Origin: Trematomus loennbergii
Taxonomy: Eukaryota > Chordata > Actinopteri > Perciformes > Nototheniidae
DNA: 64,000 bases
Reading direction: 5' to 3'
Assembly (NCBI GenBank): GCA_012861695.1
Contig: JAAOOA010000060.1
Location: 6,798,697-6,862,696, forward strand
Below the pieces are notes generated by a model. It worked only from the letters and a program-made list of their open reading frames with translations, did no database searches and had not been told where the DNA came from. A program made the translations under genes and the position numbers. Numbering within the stretch: the first letter of the stretch is position 1; each line of letters opens with the position of its first letter. This document shows, in pieces, positions 20,923-33,712 of the stretch.

Positions 20923-21433
20923 GTAAGATCCCCTGTAACTTTACAAAACTTGTCCTTTTGATTTAAATGTTCTTGAACCTACACTATACAATTGTTTTTT
21001 AAGTGCTTCACCGTTTTTTCAAATATAAATGTCATTTGTAACAACTTTGTAAACTAGCAGAGATATGGCCAGTGTTGCGTGAATTAGCCTATGGAATTAG
21101 CCATAAACTGTGGCCTATACAGTATGTAAAGGAATTAGCGTATTGTGAATTAAACAAAGCTTTTCCCTATGATTTAACTGTTCTTGATATTACACTATAC
21201 AAGTTTAAAAACGCTTGTCCATGATTCAAATATAAACAGTGTAATATGCATGGGCTAACAAATGCAAAATGTGCATATTTATACTTTTTGACCATCAATT
21301 GTATATACATTTAATCCAACGTTACTGTTTCAACAGCGCTGTGAGAGTATAAATTAAATATGACTGTAGAAAAAGAAAGGCGCTTTTATATTGATTAAAC
21401 CATTTTTATTTCTTTCAGCATTAAGAAAAAAAG

Positions 21434-22335
<902 letters not shown>

Positions 22336-22623
22336 ACTGCTAAAATGTCAGTATCACTGTTTTTGGATTTGGCCTTTAGAGTATGTTTTCTAAGGCCCTT
22401 GCTAAGCCCAGACTGTCATGGCTAATGTTGAGTTAGATATTACATCTGTAGCCATAACACTGTTAACATGGCTGCTCTTCCTCTTCCCCACATCCCACCC
22501 CCCCCTCTTCCCCCCAATGGACTCTGTAGCTCTCCAGGCCCATGCTGGGCATGGCTGTCTGTCAAACTTTTTTTTTTAATTTGTTATTATGTTTTTTGTT
22601 AAAATAATTCTGTAAATATTTAA

Positions 22624-22629
22624 AATAAA
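22624..22629 (+). terminator. Polyadenylation signal AATAAA of the SGNH gene
   Basis: The AATAAA hexamer lies about 290 bases after the stop codon, followed by TTTCACTTCTTTTGTCT, a T-rich downstream element. Confidence 0.55.
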
Positions 22630-22639
22630 TCACATTCAT

Positions 22640-24496
22640 ATTTTCACTTCTTTTGTCTACTGCTTACTGAAAATGTTAGCTATCACATCCAAATCTGACT
22701 ATCAAATGAAAGGATAAGCTAACCATACAATACAGAAAACATTACACATTAAGGCTCAAATCTTTTCCCAAGCCGTAGCAGTCTGAAAAGAGTCCCAAGT
22801 TTAAAAACACAAAATCTTGACAATGAATACTACCTTGTCATTTATCAGTGACAATGCAAACACCAAGAAGGTCTCCCCTAATCCCATGTATTTTGGCATC
22901 AAATATGTCATAAGCATACCATAGAATGTAATTATGAAATGCAATACCCACAATCCCTACAGGGTCGTAACATCACAGAAAATAATACCTTTTAGAGAGT
23001 TTCTAAATTGTTCAGTATGCAGATAATTATTTGTTTTACAATAGAAACATTTTTCTCAATAAATGTTCCCACATGTTGTGAGCATCAACTTTAAATCTTT
23101 TGTCAACAAATAAAAAACATCTTAATTTCCTTTACGACAACATTTTGTTTATAACACCACTACATTAACAATAAGCATAGGAAAATTATAAATGTATAAT
23201 TTAAGATTGTGCTTTTACTCTATATTTAATCCGATCTATTTCACATTGAAAATGTACGACTTAAGTACACTAGAAAATAAATTAAAGATGTGCAACAACT
23301 GTATCAGTAATTAAAATGATATAACTTATGTACAGGGTTGGGAGGGCTACTTGCCAAAAACGCAACCAGTAACTTAATGTGAGTATCAAGATATAAAAGT
23401 AATGTACTGTAACCTGATAACTTTATTTTTCTTTTGGATTACCTCAATATCAAATGCAATGCAAATAAACACAGGAGAGAAGAAATATTAATATGATTTT
23501 TTTACTTAAATGTATAATATACATAAAGCTGACTCAGGCAGTAGGTGTATAGATTCACAATTAAAGTATTAGCCTACAGAACAGTACCGCTTCCAGAGAA
23601 GAGAGAACATCTGATCATTTTACAACAAAGACTATATGCTCTTTTCAGGTTTTGAATAAGATTGTAATCCACTTTCCTTTTTTTCTATACGATCTTGATT
23701 CGTGTTGGATGTAATCCATTACTACCTAAGCCAATAAAAGTCATAACATTTGGAAAATTGTCTCAAGTTATAAATTATGCCTTCAATCTCTTTCACGTGG
23801 GGAAGACATCACATTGGCCGAGGCGTTGCAACTTCCCTCAAGCGTCCTACATGAAAGAAAGATCACATGTTAAAAATGTGTGCACAGACTATTCAGTATG
23901 ACCCGTCTTAGTTTAAAGCCCACTCACCACGACAAGGTCAATCAGCAATTTTATATGTTCAAATGTCTACTGTGAAGGATATCATAAATCCTTAATGCAA
24001 TCGAATGTAAAACAAAAAAGTTATGATTGATGAAAGTAGTAAATCGGTCAGATTTGACCCGAAGACAACAGGAGGGTTTAATGCCATATTCACTTAATAA
24101 CGCATGAACAACTTTTACAAATATTTCTATATAGTCTGTGTTGGTAAATGTCATCTAGGTTGCACATTTCCTGCTGAAATACATGCATACCAAGTTACTG
24201 CGTGGCACTTTGGTTTTGATAAAACAGTGTAGTTCCACTATATAAACGTTACATTCATAATCAACGAGACAATCTGCAAGATAATGAGCTATTTGTTGTT
24301 ATTTGTAATGCTTGTCATTCACACGTTAATAAAATAAAATAAGTACTGATACATAGCAGAACAATTGTGGCGATGTTCAGCTTAATAAGCCTTGTTCAAC
24401 ATAATTTATTTAGCTAATACTACAGCGGGCTGCAGGCGAACCAAGTCTGCGTTTCGCTGCATTCCTTGATCTCCAGTTATAATGCCGGACTCCGCC
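22640..24496. other. No gene; AT-rich, one dispersed repeat
   Basis: No coding region. Bases 23335-23470 (GAGTATCAAGATATAAAAGTAATG, then GGATTACCTCAATATCAAATGC) match 50756-50870 in inverted orientation, so they are one dispersed repeat family. Confidence 0.45.
23335..23470 (+). repeat. Dispersed repeat (GGATTACCTCAAT type)
   Basis: Starts at the common fish motif CAGGGTTGGGAGGGCTAC and shares GGATTACCTCAAT and AATGCAATGCAAATAAA with the inverted copy near 50756-50870. Confidence 0.65.
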
Positions 24497-24571
24497 GCCG
24501 GCCGAAGCTAACGGAGCCGCCGGGACGCGCTAGCGAGCTAGCCCCCTGCGGCTCCGTTAGCTTCGGCCGGC
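24497..24571. repeat. GC-rich inverted repeat, 24-bp arms and 27-base loop
   Basis: The left arm 24497-24520 (GCCGGCCGAAGCTAACGGAG...) is the exact reverse complement of 24548-24571. Outside the arms ATGCCGGACTCCG and GGCATGGACTCCGG recur in direct orientation. It stands in AT-rich DNA. Confidence 0.95.
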
Positions 24572-26189
24572 ATGGACTCCGGCGGCCACCACTGGGATAA
24601 TTGGGTCCCCTTTTAACATTTGCTCCCGTTTAGCATTATGGGCGTCACAGCCATATACTATAAAAGGCTGAATCATAAACTAAACTGTATATATATATAT
24701 ACACATGTATAAAGGGTTACGTCCTTAGCTGGCTAATAAGCTACATAATAAGCTACATAACAAGCTAAGCTAACAAGCACACAAACACCTGCTAACGGGA
24801 TTAACATGTATAATATTATCATTTTACTCACCGAAAAAAGCTGAGAGTAGACTTCTTGGAAGGTCTGTTAGTACATTCAAGCGCACAGCACGACATTTTA
24901 ATTGTCTGGTATTTGTAACAATATTCCCTAAAAGGCACAATCACCACGAACACGGCTAAAGGGTCAAGTACAGTAACTACAACTAACTAACGTTGTAGCC
25001 TAGCAGAGTGGACAAATTGCTGTTAGCTGACAGTGAGGCACGTACCTGTCCATCAAAGTGACCACGCCCTAATTTATGCAAAAACTTTAAGACCTAATAT
25101 AAATAAAAGGGTCGCGTTAGAAAACAATTCACTCACAGATTCATAATCACGAAGGTGGAATCTAACTATATACATAATAAAATGTATTGGAGCCAGGGCT
25201 AGAAACGTTTTTTTTCTGCTGTGAAATTGGGCATTTTAACATTGGGGTCTATGGAAATTGCTCCTTTCTGCAGTCATCGCCTATCGGCCAATATATGAAC
25301 TGCAGTTTGTGGCACTTCCGTATTGGCGTCCCGGCTCTTCCCCTGAGTTTGCCGCTTGCTCTGAACACATATTTGTTTCTCCGAATCGAAGGGGAAAATT
25401 ACAAAAGCATTGTACACAATTTAAACCAATCAATGTTGTGTAATTAACAAGGATAATCTGGTGTTTTTGAGTCGATGAGTAGTGCAGATATCACTGTAAA
25501 ATCAATCGACAGTAAGGAGAATACTTACTTCGGTGTAAAATGAATGGGAATGGACGCTCACATTGCTCTCTGTGTCCGTAATACAATAAAGGGGACATGA
25601 TCAAATAGGAATATAATTATCTTTTAAATAACGTTAACTAAAGGGAACAATCTATTTGACACAGCTGAAGCTCTGGCCTTCCTTAAAAACTAACTAATTA
25701 ATAAAAATCACAGTTGTATTACACACAATGCACTGTTTTTGAGAACAAAATTCGTAACTAATGCACCATAATACATTCTGACGAAAAATAAAAATGATTA
25801 TGAATACAAATAAAATAAAAGAAGCTCCCGTGAGTTACTACAAGCTATAAAGTAGATTTTAAAAACGTTTTATAGAATAAAAGCTCACTGCGGGACGTTG
25901 TAGAAATGCGTGTGTGCACCACGACAAAGGAGCCTCATTCACTTACATTGGGGTTGTTTGCGTGGTGCCGACACGTAAATGTAGCAAAGTTTGTGACTCC
26001 ACCACGCACTGCGGTGTTAAGGAGTCGTGGTGGAGTCACGCATTCTGGTGAGACCAGGTTGGTTTTTGCTCTCGGTAAGGTTCTCTCAAACTTCTTGGTT
26101 GAATGCGGAGTGAATTTCTGGGTTGAAGGAGTGGAATGAATTGATGTGTTTGTGAGTGGAATGATAGTGATGTGTTTGTGAAATTTAGG
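24572..26189. other. No gene; contains a dispersed fish repeat
   Basis: Bases 25187-25400 (GGGCATTTTAACATTGGGGTC, then CTGCAGTTTGTGGCACTTCCG) resemble an interspersed fish repeat I recognise but cannot classify. Open frames across it are incidental. Confidence 0.4.
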
Positions 26190-26445
26190 CCCGCCATCTG
26201 TGAGGAATCTTCCTCCGAATTCATGCGGATAGGTATGGGTTTTTGAATGTTAGTACCCCGTCTGTGAGGAATCTTCCTCTGAATTCATGCGGATAGGTAT
26301 GGGTTTTGAATGTTAGTCCCGCCACCTGTGTCGGAATATAGGTGTGAAGTGTTGGGCCCGCCATCTGTGAGGAATCTTCCTCCGAATTCATGCGGATAGG
26401 TATGGGTTTTTGAATGTTGGTACCCGCCATCTGTGTCGGAAAAAA
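26190..26445. repeat. Irregular tandem repeat, about four to five units of 65-70 bp
   Basis: CTGTGAGGAATCTTCCTC followed by GAATTCATGCGGATAGGTAT recurs three times, with two CTGTGTCGGAA variants between. Repeats of this kind occur in LTR U3 regions. Confidence 0.88.
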
Positions 26446-27019
26446 GGTATGGAATTGATGTGAATTGATTTGGTGAATGAAAGTTTGAATGTGCTTTTTA
26501 TTATCACCGGTCTTTTATGAGGAAATGCCTCTAAATTCTATCGGGAGATTTTAAATGTCACAACTGAATTGGGCAGTTGAAGTTACAAATGATGGTAATA
26601 AATGTAAAACTGTGAATTAAAGTTTCATATTAGAACATGATCACAGCATAATAGGTTTAGTATGATTATAATGTTGTAACGAGAGAAGGTAAAAACCCTG
26701 TATTAGTTTGGACCTATTTTTCTTCAAATAAACTGATCCCACCTTTTGGATTGGGACAACTTAAAAGACATCTGCGCTCTCCTCTCCTGCTTCAAAGGTA
26801 AGATTGCACACTGCCACACTCACACTGAGGTAGGGCCACACCTCATTTACTGATATCAAAATCCTTCGCTTAAACAGATTTAGGGGGTCGTCTGAATTGA
26901 AACAGCAGTTAATTGAACCTGGTTCTTCGGGGAGTTAATATAGGTGAGATATTGCCGTTGGTGGATCTGAGCCAAGCAGCAAACTTACATAGACTCAATA
27001 ACTTCGGTTAGGTTAATTA
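26446..27019. other. Possible retroviral LTR end and leader; no gene
   Basis: After the tandem repeats there is AATAAACTGATCCCACC near 26730, a splice-donor-like AAAGGTAAGA near 26797 and TTTAGGGGGTCGTCTGAATTG near 26879. The last weakly resembles a tRNA-Pro primer site. No gag or pol follows. Treat as tentative. Confidence 0.25.
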
Positions 27020-27733
27020 GTAGGTCTGAGTAATTTGCCGGAATAAATTACACTTACACTTTTTAAGGGTCACATGGTTAAAATCCCCAAGTATAAAGTT
27101 TGGTGCGTCAGGTGAAATTGACTGCAGTTTTTGCACCAAGTCAAAGATAGTGCTGGAGGCAGAGGTGGCATTTGCCCTGGGATGAATGTACACTATTGTT
27201 ATAAAAAACTTGGGGAAACTCACGGGGAGGTAGAAGGAACGCAATGAAACAGATAAAAGTTCAACATCTGGGGTGCAAATGTGTTCTCTGACAGTCACAG
27301 ATCTACAGTATTGTTTGTTTACGTACAAACATCCTCCGCCCCCTTGAGTTTTTCCTGTCACTTCCGCCTATCGATCCAGATGAAAGGGAGCTCCAAAACC
27401 GTCAATAAACAGATCGTTGTCCTGGTTACAGTCAGTGAGCCGTGTCTCAGTGAAGGCCAAAACACAGCAGTCCCTGAAATTCTTCTGAAACCGAACATTA
27501 CCCTGAAGCTCGTCAACCTTGTTCCTCAGCGATTGAACGTTCCCCAGGATCATCGAGGGCAGAGGAATCCGAGGGAGCCGCTGGCTTCTCAGGCGTAATC
27601 TTATGCCACCGCGTTTACGCCGCTTCCTCCTCTGGTGCCCCGTTGCACCACAGGTTTCATTTGGATTTCTCCGAATAATGTCCGGTAACTGTAACGTGGT
27701 ATCTATCACGCAAGTGTTAGAAATTAAAATCAA
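27020..27733 (-). pseudogene. LINE apurinic endonuclease fragment (Rex1/L2-like)
   Basis: Two minus-strand frames make up most of an APE-type endonuclease. The first (27733-27368) reads PLPSMILGNVQSLRNKVDEL and CVLAFTETRLTD. The second (27361-27017) reads GGGGCLYVNKQYCRS, ITIVYIHPRANA and FILGDFNHVTLK. GNVQSL, TETRL and GDFN are the N-terminal, ETWL-type and catalytic GDFN blocks of this nuclease, which nicks target DNA to prime reverse transcription. The layout parallels the LINE at 32572-37910. It stops at about 27020, so no RT is present. Broken and incomplete. Confidence 0.8.
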
Positions 27734-28304
27734 TGTTGATATGGCGTAATTTTAATTAAATACACTGTATTTAATTTAAATCTGTTTTATTCTAAAAACC
27801 GGAGATTCACACGTGACTTCCGGTTTTCCGCTGGTGAATTTCGTCATTTCCGGTTAGCATTAGCATGTGGCGAAATACTACGTTTTCAAACCGTGAATTG
27901 AAGGTGAAGTAACGTGATGTTGTACACTAAACACCCTGGGTTTAACACTCATTTATTGACGCTGGAATGAGGTTTATTACGGAATGTTTAAATATCCACA
28001 GACATCAGAATGATGTAATTCAGCAGCAGAAACCGACAGGATTTGCATTGGACACGCCCCCGTCGACGCCGGCCAATAGGAGAAGACTACAGTTGTTACC
28101 CGGGAGCCACAAAAAGGATCCGTCTCTTTCCTTGCCCCCAGCTGACCCAGCGCGGACGGAACCAAACAGCTGGCAGGGGGGAGCCACCAACGTGCACATT
28201 TCATTTGTACACCACCGCATATTTTGTGTAATTAAATGCTGTTAACTTTTATAAGCTTGCCTTGACTCTTTTCAGTCTCTCCTGCTCTCGGGGTTCAAGA
28301 ATAA

Positions 28305-28454
28305 CTAACACGAGCCAGATTTGCCATGTTCAGTTGCAGCAGCACATCTCTGGTGTACTGTGTCCTCTCCCGGATGAGAGTCCCATTGACATCACATGCA
28401 AACAGTTGAAGGAATACGATCCACAGAATCACCGAATAAAGAATGTCCATTTTG
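28305..28454 (-). pseudogene. LINE ORF start with hydrophobic leader, separated from its endonuclease
   Basis: The minus-strand frame starting at 28452 reads MDILYSVILWIVFLQLF and then YTRDVLLQL. The LINE at 32647 starts MDVRPVLFALFLVLFMF and also has a YTRGQLLGF box, so this is very likely the 5' end of the same LINE fragment as 27020-27733. About 550 bases (27750-28300) separate them and are either an insertion or an intron. Confidence 0.55.
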
Positions 28455-31400
28455 ACTAGCGGCGCAGGGAGCATTCAATCATACAGACGCTTTATCGAAT
28501 AGGTCGATGGGCATTAAAAACCTTTCAAACAAACACAAAACAAAATGGAGGACACCAAACTTTTTCCTGCCGGTCGCAGGCGCATGCGTGGATGCAACGG
28601 CGACGCACATTTTGCCATGATCAATCAAATGATTGAACAAACCTTTCTACACTTCACACGTTGATGAGGGTCCTGCCCTGAACACATATATAGGCCAATT
28701 TTCAATCATAGTGCCCCCTAGTGGCCACAGGAATTGACTGCTGCCAGACTTTAGCTTACAGCTCTCAGCAGGTTAATCAGATTGCCTTCAGGTTTGGTCA
28801 GCTTAATGTCAAGACTTGTTTTCCTTTCCTTAAAGGGGGGTTGCCAAATCCGGTAGCCATAACACCAGATCTTCAAGATTTAGAAGCCACCCTGCCATTT
28901 TATACAACATGAATCAAGAGTGAAATGCTTGTGTTTGCTTGAACTCAAGGGCAATAACAAACACCAGTATGAATTTGGTGAGATTACGACCATCCTGGCC
29001 ACAATGCAACTGTTGACAACAACTGTTGACACCAACTGTTGACTCCACTTTTGTCATCATAAAGTCCGCTATCCCATATTCTGATCTTCTAATGTTTTAG
29101 AAAATCAATATTAACAAAATTAGGTCTAAGAAGTACATGAAAAGAACTGCAAATGCACATTCAAACACATGCAGAAACAGGCTCTCAGGTTGTCCCATTG
29201 CACCACACCACCCACACACACATACAACACATAACAGTCACACAACCCTGAGCTAAAGTACCAGAATGTCCTCCTGATGCCCTTCCTTCTCACAGTTGCT
29301 CCTCTTCAAGCAATCTAGTTCCTGCAGTGTTCGTGTACTCATCATTAAGCTCAGCTTTTAATTGAACCTGACGTCGTGGGCCATTGAGTCTGACATTATC
29401 TGTGGTGGCCTAAGCAATGTATGGGGAAATGGAACACAGTGCTCATTATAAGTTGAAGGAATCTACCATCATCAATCAGTAAAATATCCAGGTTAAAGCT
29501 CCTGTGTGTCCCTGTGGCTTATGAACAAAGCTTTTGAATAGTCTTATTATTTGAATTTACTGGAGAAAGTCACCATTTGGCTGCGTGTTGGTATTCTTGT
29601 GGCAAATTTTATAGTTACAACTTTGGGCATTTGGAAATGAACAGGAGGAATTACTTGACCCCGGGCCGACACTGATCTACATAAACGGTGGTACAGGTTG
29701 TCCAAAAAGAATTCAGTAGTCAGAAAATATGAATGTTTCCCACTTCTATCCCTAAAATCAGTTTGAACACAGCTTTAGTATGATTCAAATGCTGCTCAGG
29801 TGCACACAGACACATGCAGGGGAGACCAGTTATATAAAGTACAGTTAAAGAATGGTTATCTTTTTGTATCGATCATTTTTTTCAAGCTAATTCATGCCTT
29901 TTTTTATTATCTCTCTTCAGTCTGATTGTACATCACTGCATTCCAAAATAGTGGAACAGCTGTACAAAAACTTAATCTGCAGCTTTCTTTCATTTAAGGG
30001 GTCCTTTTTTTAGCCTCTGGCTACTATCCCGGGGAAGGAAACAATATCTAAATCTCTAGGAGGTGAGATCAGAACACAGGCATTACCACCAAGATTGTAA
30101 TTTAACTGCTACAATAATCTGGCACATGTGGCCAGTACGATTATTCAATTGATGTGTGTACTTTCTTTTCAAAAATAAAAAATTCTGGGCAACACAGGTG
30201 CCTTAATTGAAGAGGCAGCGTTGACCGGGAGAGACAGAGGGGATGACAAGCATGAGATGGCCGAATTTGAACTTGAATAAGTCCCAGGTCGGATTCAAAT
30301 TTGAATCATCCAGACATTTTCATGATGAATTTACACAGTGTGGACATGGTTAGGTACAAATAATTATTTCTGGTTCATTTAATCTGCTCTTGTGTTACCT
30401 TCTTATTTCTTAGCAGTAAGAAGAGTTGATGCATGATCTGAAAGTACTTTCTGTTTTGGCCTTTACTTTGAGAGCACATACATTCCCCCCCAAACTCTTG
30501 CCTTGTGTAGCTGTAACTCAGCCGTGGTGCCACCCTTGTTAACACTGTAGCATTTTTATGTAATCCTCCCGCTATTTACTTCTCCCTAAAAGCCTCTTGC
30601 TCTCTCTGAGTCTCCTTCACACTAAATCCACAGTAACACCAGGCTGTGTTGGCAGCAGTGTCCCGGGGGGGCACTGCAGTATGAACACTACCTTGAGATG
30701 TCAGCAGAGCCAGCCCTGTCTTGGAATTGATCTCCTGGTAATCTCCCCCCTCCCCTGGGCGCCCGAGCATCTTTTGGCTTCAAACGATTAAAGACTCCAT
30801 CAGCCGGCATCCCCCCCCCAAAAAAAAACTGTTCCATTCTAGCCCACCCTGCTGAGTATCAGTATCAGTAATGAAACTGCCCTGCGGCCTCTCCCTTCCC
30901 TCTTTTGATAAGGACTATAAAGGCCTTTGGTTGATGTGAACCACGATGACTCTCTCCCGTGACTAACACACACATCATTGTTAGCATTGTTATTCAGATG
31001 ATATACTGTATGTTCCCTGACAGGCTGGAGGAGTAACAAATTACATGACACTGGACTACGTAATCAGGATAGAAAAAAAACATTCTGTATTCCCTTACTA
31101 TGGTGGCCGACAGGGGCAAACTCGCTACAACGGCCCAACACATTTCCATCAGGAGAAACGCACTGCACTTTCAAAAATGTGGCAAATGTAAAAACACAAA
31201 TGTGCCAAAACACATGCAAATGAAGAAAAATCTTCACCAAGTTGACATGCGCACAGTGTTTACTAATTTTATAATTCCTGAACGTCAAAAAGCACTCCAA
31301 GCCTAGCTGTGTGCATCACTTTTTGTGTGCAAGTCCTTCTTGCAGCGTTTTCTTTTTACAGCCAGGCACGTGAAGAGGATGTTAGAGGGGAAGGGACTCA

Positions 31401-31604
31401 AATTCATAAAGGGGCCAGTTGGCGATTTTTGTTACTAATTTAATAAAAATATCCCTGGAGTGATTATTTTTGTGATAATGCTAAAGGATTTATAAAATGT
31501 ATTGATTAAGTGTTGAAAAACACATGACTAAGGTTGGTTCAAACACTGCTTCATGACAGTTATTAAAAAATAAAGGCAAAGAAATAAAGTGTATTACACT
31601 TTAT
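28455..31604. other. No gene seen
   Basis: No recognisable coding region or element with paired ends. GTGCCCCCTAGTGGCCA near 28710 is a motif common in fish repeats. The remainder looks single-copy. Confidence 0.4.
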
Positions 31605-31800
31605 TTCACACTAGAACCACCAACGGGTCAATTTTACCCGCAGCTGTTTTTTGATCGTATGTAACTTTTTTTCAATAAAATATGAAAGTCTCCAAGTCCG
31701 TGACTTTTCCTGAAAGTGTGTTATGTAGCACCCCGCTGTTGTTAAAAATGGTCAATATGAAGTCAGATTGAAAAAAATCGCCAAAAAGATTGCCATTTAT

Positions 31801-31996
31801 GGGGCGAAGCCTGCGAGCTAGTTCAGGCAGTCAACTCGAGCACTTATGCTGCATTCATACATGCCCCTTGCCACTCTACAACCAACCAAACAGAGTCTTC
31901 TTAATATGCCGCTCTATTTAACCTGCCAGATATCTCTCTATGCATTGCTTGCTGCTGCTTTGCTGCAGCTACTCTACGTCGCTGCTGCTTGCCTGC
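31801..31996 (+). repeat. Ngaro split direct repeat A1
   Basis: 196 bp from GGGGCGAAGCCTGCGAGC to GCTGCTGCTTGCCTGC. It matches A2 (46696-46894) apart from a few substitutions and a 3-base indel in the ATACATAACGCC region. Confidence 0.96.
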
Positions 31997-32056
31997 TATT
32001 ACAAGTCGCCCATGCGATCTTCAAGTTACCTGCTGCTGTTGCTGCTGTACATTGCA

Positions 32057-32571
32057 ATGTCTTCTGCCTTATCCGAAGTCGGGACTGATTCAACATCCTC
32101 GGGGGAAGAAGTCCCCGAAAGACAGGCTGGCTCGGCGATAGGCTCAGACGCCCCAGGAACGAGCCGCAGCTCTCGCACCCCTCGCATCACGCCGAAAAGA
32201 CTGGCCGGATGGCCAGTACATCGTATCCTCGATGAGCTGTACGGTAATAATATATATATAATAATAAAAATACCAGTCCCGTCTGGCCTCAACCACGAGG
32301 ATCTTTTCAATTTCTCCTGGCAAATGAAAGTTCTGGAATTAACCTACAGTCGAACGCCAGTACCGGTAACAACAGCGCTCCTAAAAAGGGGAAAGCTACT
32401 GCTAAGAGGTGCGCTGTCTCTCAGCCAGTCGTCAATTTGGCCCCAAAAAAGCAGAAACAAGCTGTTTCAGATATAACGATTCTGCCATTCTGTCTCCCTT
32501 CTCGAGGTTAAAACAGCGCTTCAGGGCATGAATTCCAGGATACTTTCGCCGCTCTTACTCACACTGAGTAG
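32057..32571 (+). pseudogene. gag: Ngaro gag, first part
   Basis: It starts MSSALSEVGTDSTSSGEEVP and includes RLAGWPVHRILDEL. The frame shifts near 32310 and continues in another frame to about 32571, where the LINE enters. A short AT repeat (32250-32275) may have expanded inside the frame. Gag would form the particle that holds Ngaro RNA. The rest of the gene is at 37911-38568 and 42079-42397. Confidence 0.75.
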
Positions 32572-32646
32572 TTCTCCTTATATTTACTTATTTATCTTAT
32601 CTTTTTATTTTTATTGTATATACTTTGTTTAACTTATACTTGCACT

Positions 32647-33712
32647 ATGGACGTCAGGCCCGTACTTTTTGCACTCTTTTTAGTACTGTTTATGTTCACT
32701 ACCGTGTCCGGGGTTTCCCCGGCCAGTGAACGTCCCATTGTTTACACTCGCGGCCAGCTGTTAGGCTTCCGTAGCATGGCAATGCTAACCGGCGATAGAC
32801 CGCTGTTCCCCGCGAGCTGAGGAGAAAGAGATGGGGATGCCGTGCCGGGGCAAAGCTGTGAGCCAGGAGGAGACGATACAGACCTGTCCTTCCATCTATC
32901 ACCATGGGGAATGTTAGATCTCTCCCGAACAAGATGGACGAGATCGCGGCGCTGACCCGGCATGAGAGGCAGTATCGGGAGAGCAGTATCCTTGTGTTTA
33001 CTGAGACGTGGCTAACGGAGCTAACCCCGGACACTAACGCTACACTGGATGGTTTTCATCTGCTGAGGGCGGACAGGACGAGAGAGTGGTAAGAGGAAAT
33101 GAGGAGGGCTGGCTGTGTTTGTGAATGATAGATGGTGTAATCCAAGGCACACCACTATTAAGGAACGAATCTGGAACAGGGACATAGAGCTGTTAGCCGT
33201 TAGCATGAGGCCCCACTATTTACCTCGGGAATTCACGCATGTTATCGCGATAGCTGTATATATTCCCCCCTCTGCAAAAAAAGCTGAAGAGGCATGTGAC
33301 GTCATCAGCTCTACTGTAAGCAGACTACAAACACAGCACCCAAATGCTCTTCTCCTGATCTCTGGAGACTTCAATCAGGCCTCTCTCTCAAAAACTCTGC
33401 CCACTTTCAAACAATATGTTACCTGCACCACCAGAGGCAATAAAACACTGGATCTACTGTACGCCAACACCAAGGATGCATACAGCTCATCCCCCCCTTC
33501 CGCCCCTGGGCAATTCTGACCACAACCTGGTTCACCTCCAGCCTGTGTACCAACCCCTGGTCCACAGACAGCCGGTGCCCACACGCACCATGAAGAAGTG
33601 GTCTGAGGAGGCCCTGAAAGACTGTTTTGACACTACCGCGTGGGATGTGTTCACTGACTCTCACGGGGAGGACATCAACGGCCTTACAGACTGCATCACG
33701 CACTATCTATAA
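32647..33712 (+). pseudogene. LINE ORF, hydrophobic leader and APE endonuclease part
   Basis: It begins MDVRPVLFALFLVLFMFTT, an apparent signal-like leader, then a basic segment. The endonuclease blocks are MGNVRSLPNKMDEI (32904), ILVFTETWLTELTP, then after a frameshift near 33090 LAVFVNDRWCNP, IAIAVYIPPSAKKAE and LLLISGDFNQASL, with the SDHNL block near 33515. TETWL, SGDFN and SDHN are the catalytic motifs of APE-like nucleases. Lesions are a frameshift near 32810, a stop near 32860, and frameshifts near 33090 and 33500. The enzyme would nick target DNA at integration. Confidence 0.85.

Noticed and set aside
26190..26445. CRISPR-like array
   Set aside because: Repeats are irregular, the spacers are themselves repeated, and the DNA is vertebrate. 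Better read as a minisatellite or LTR enhancer repeats.
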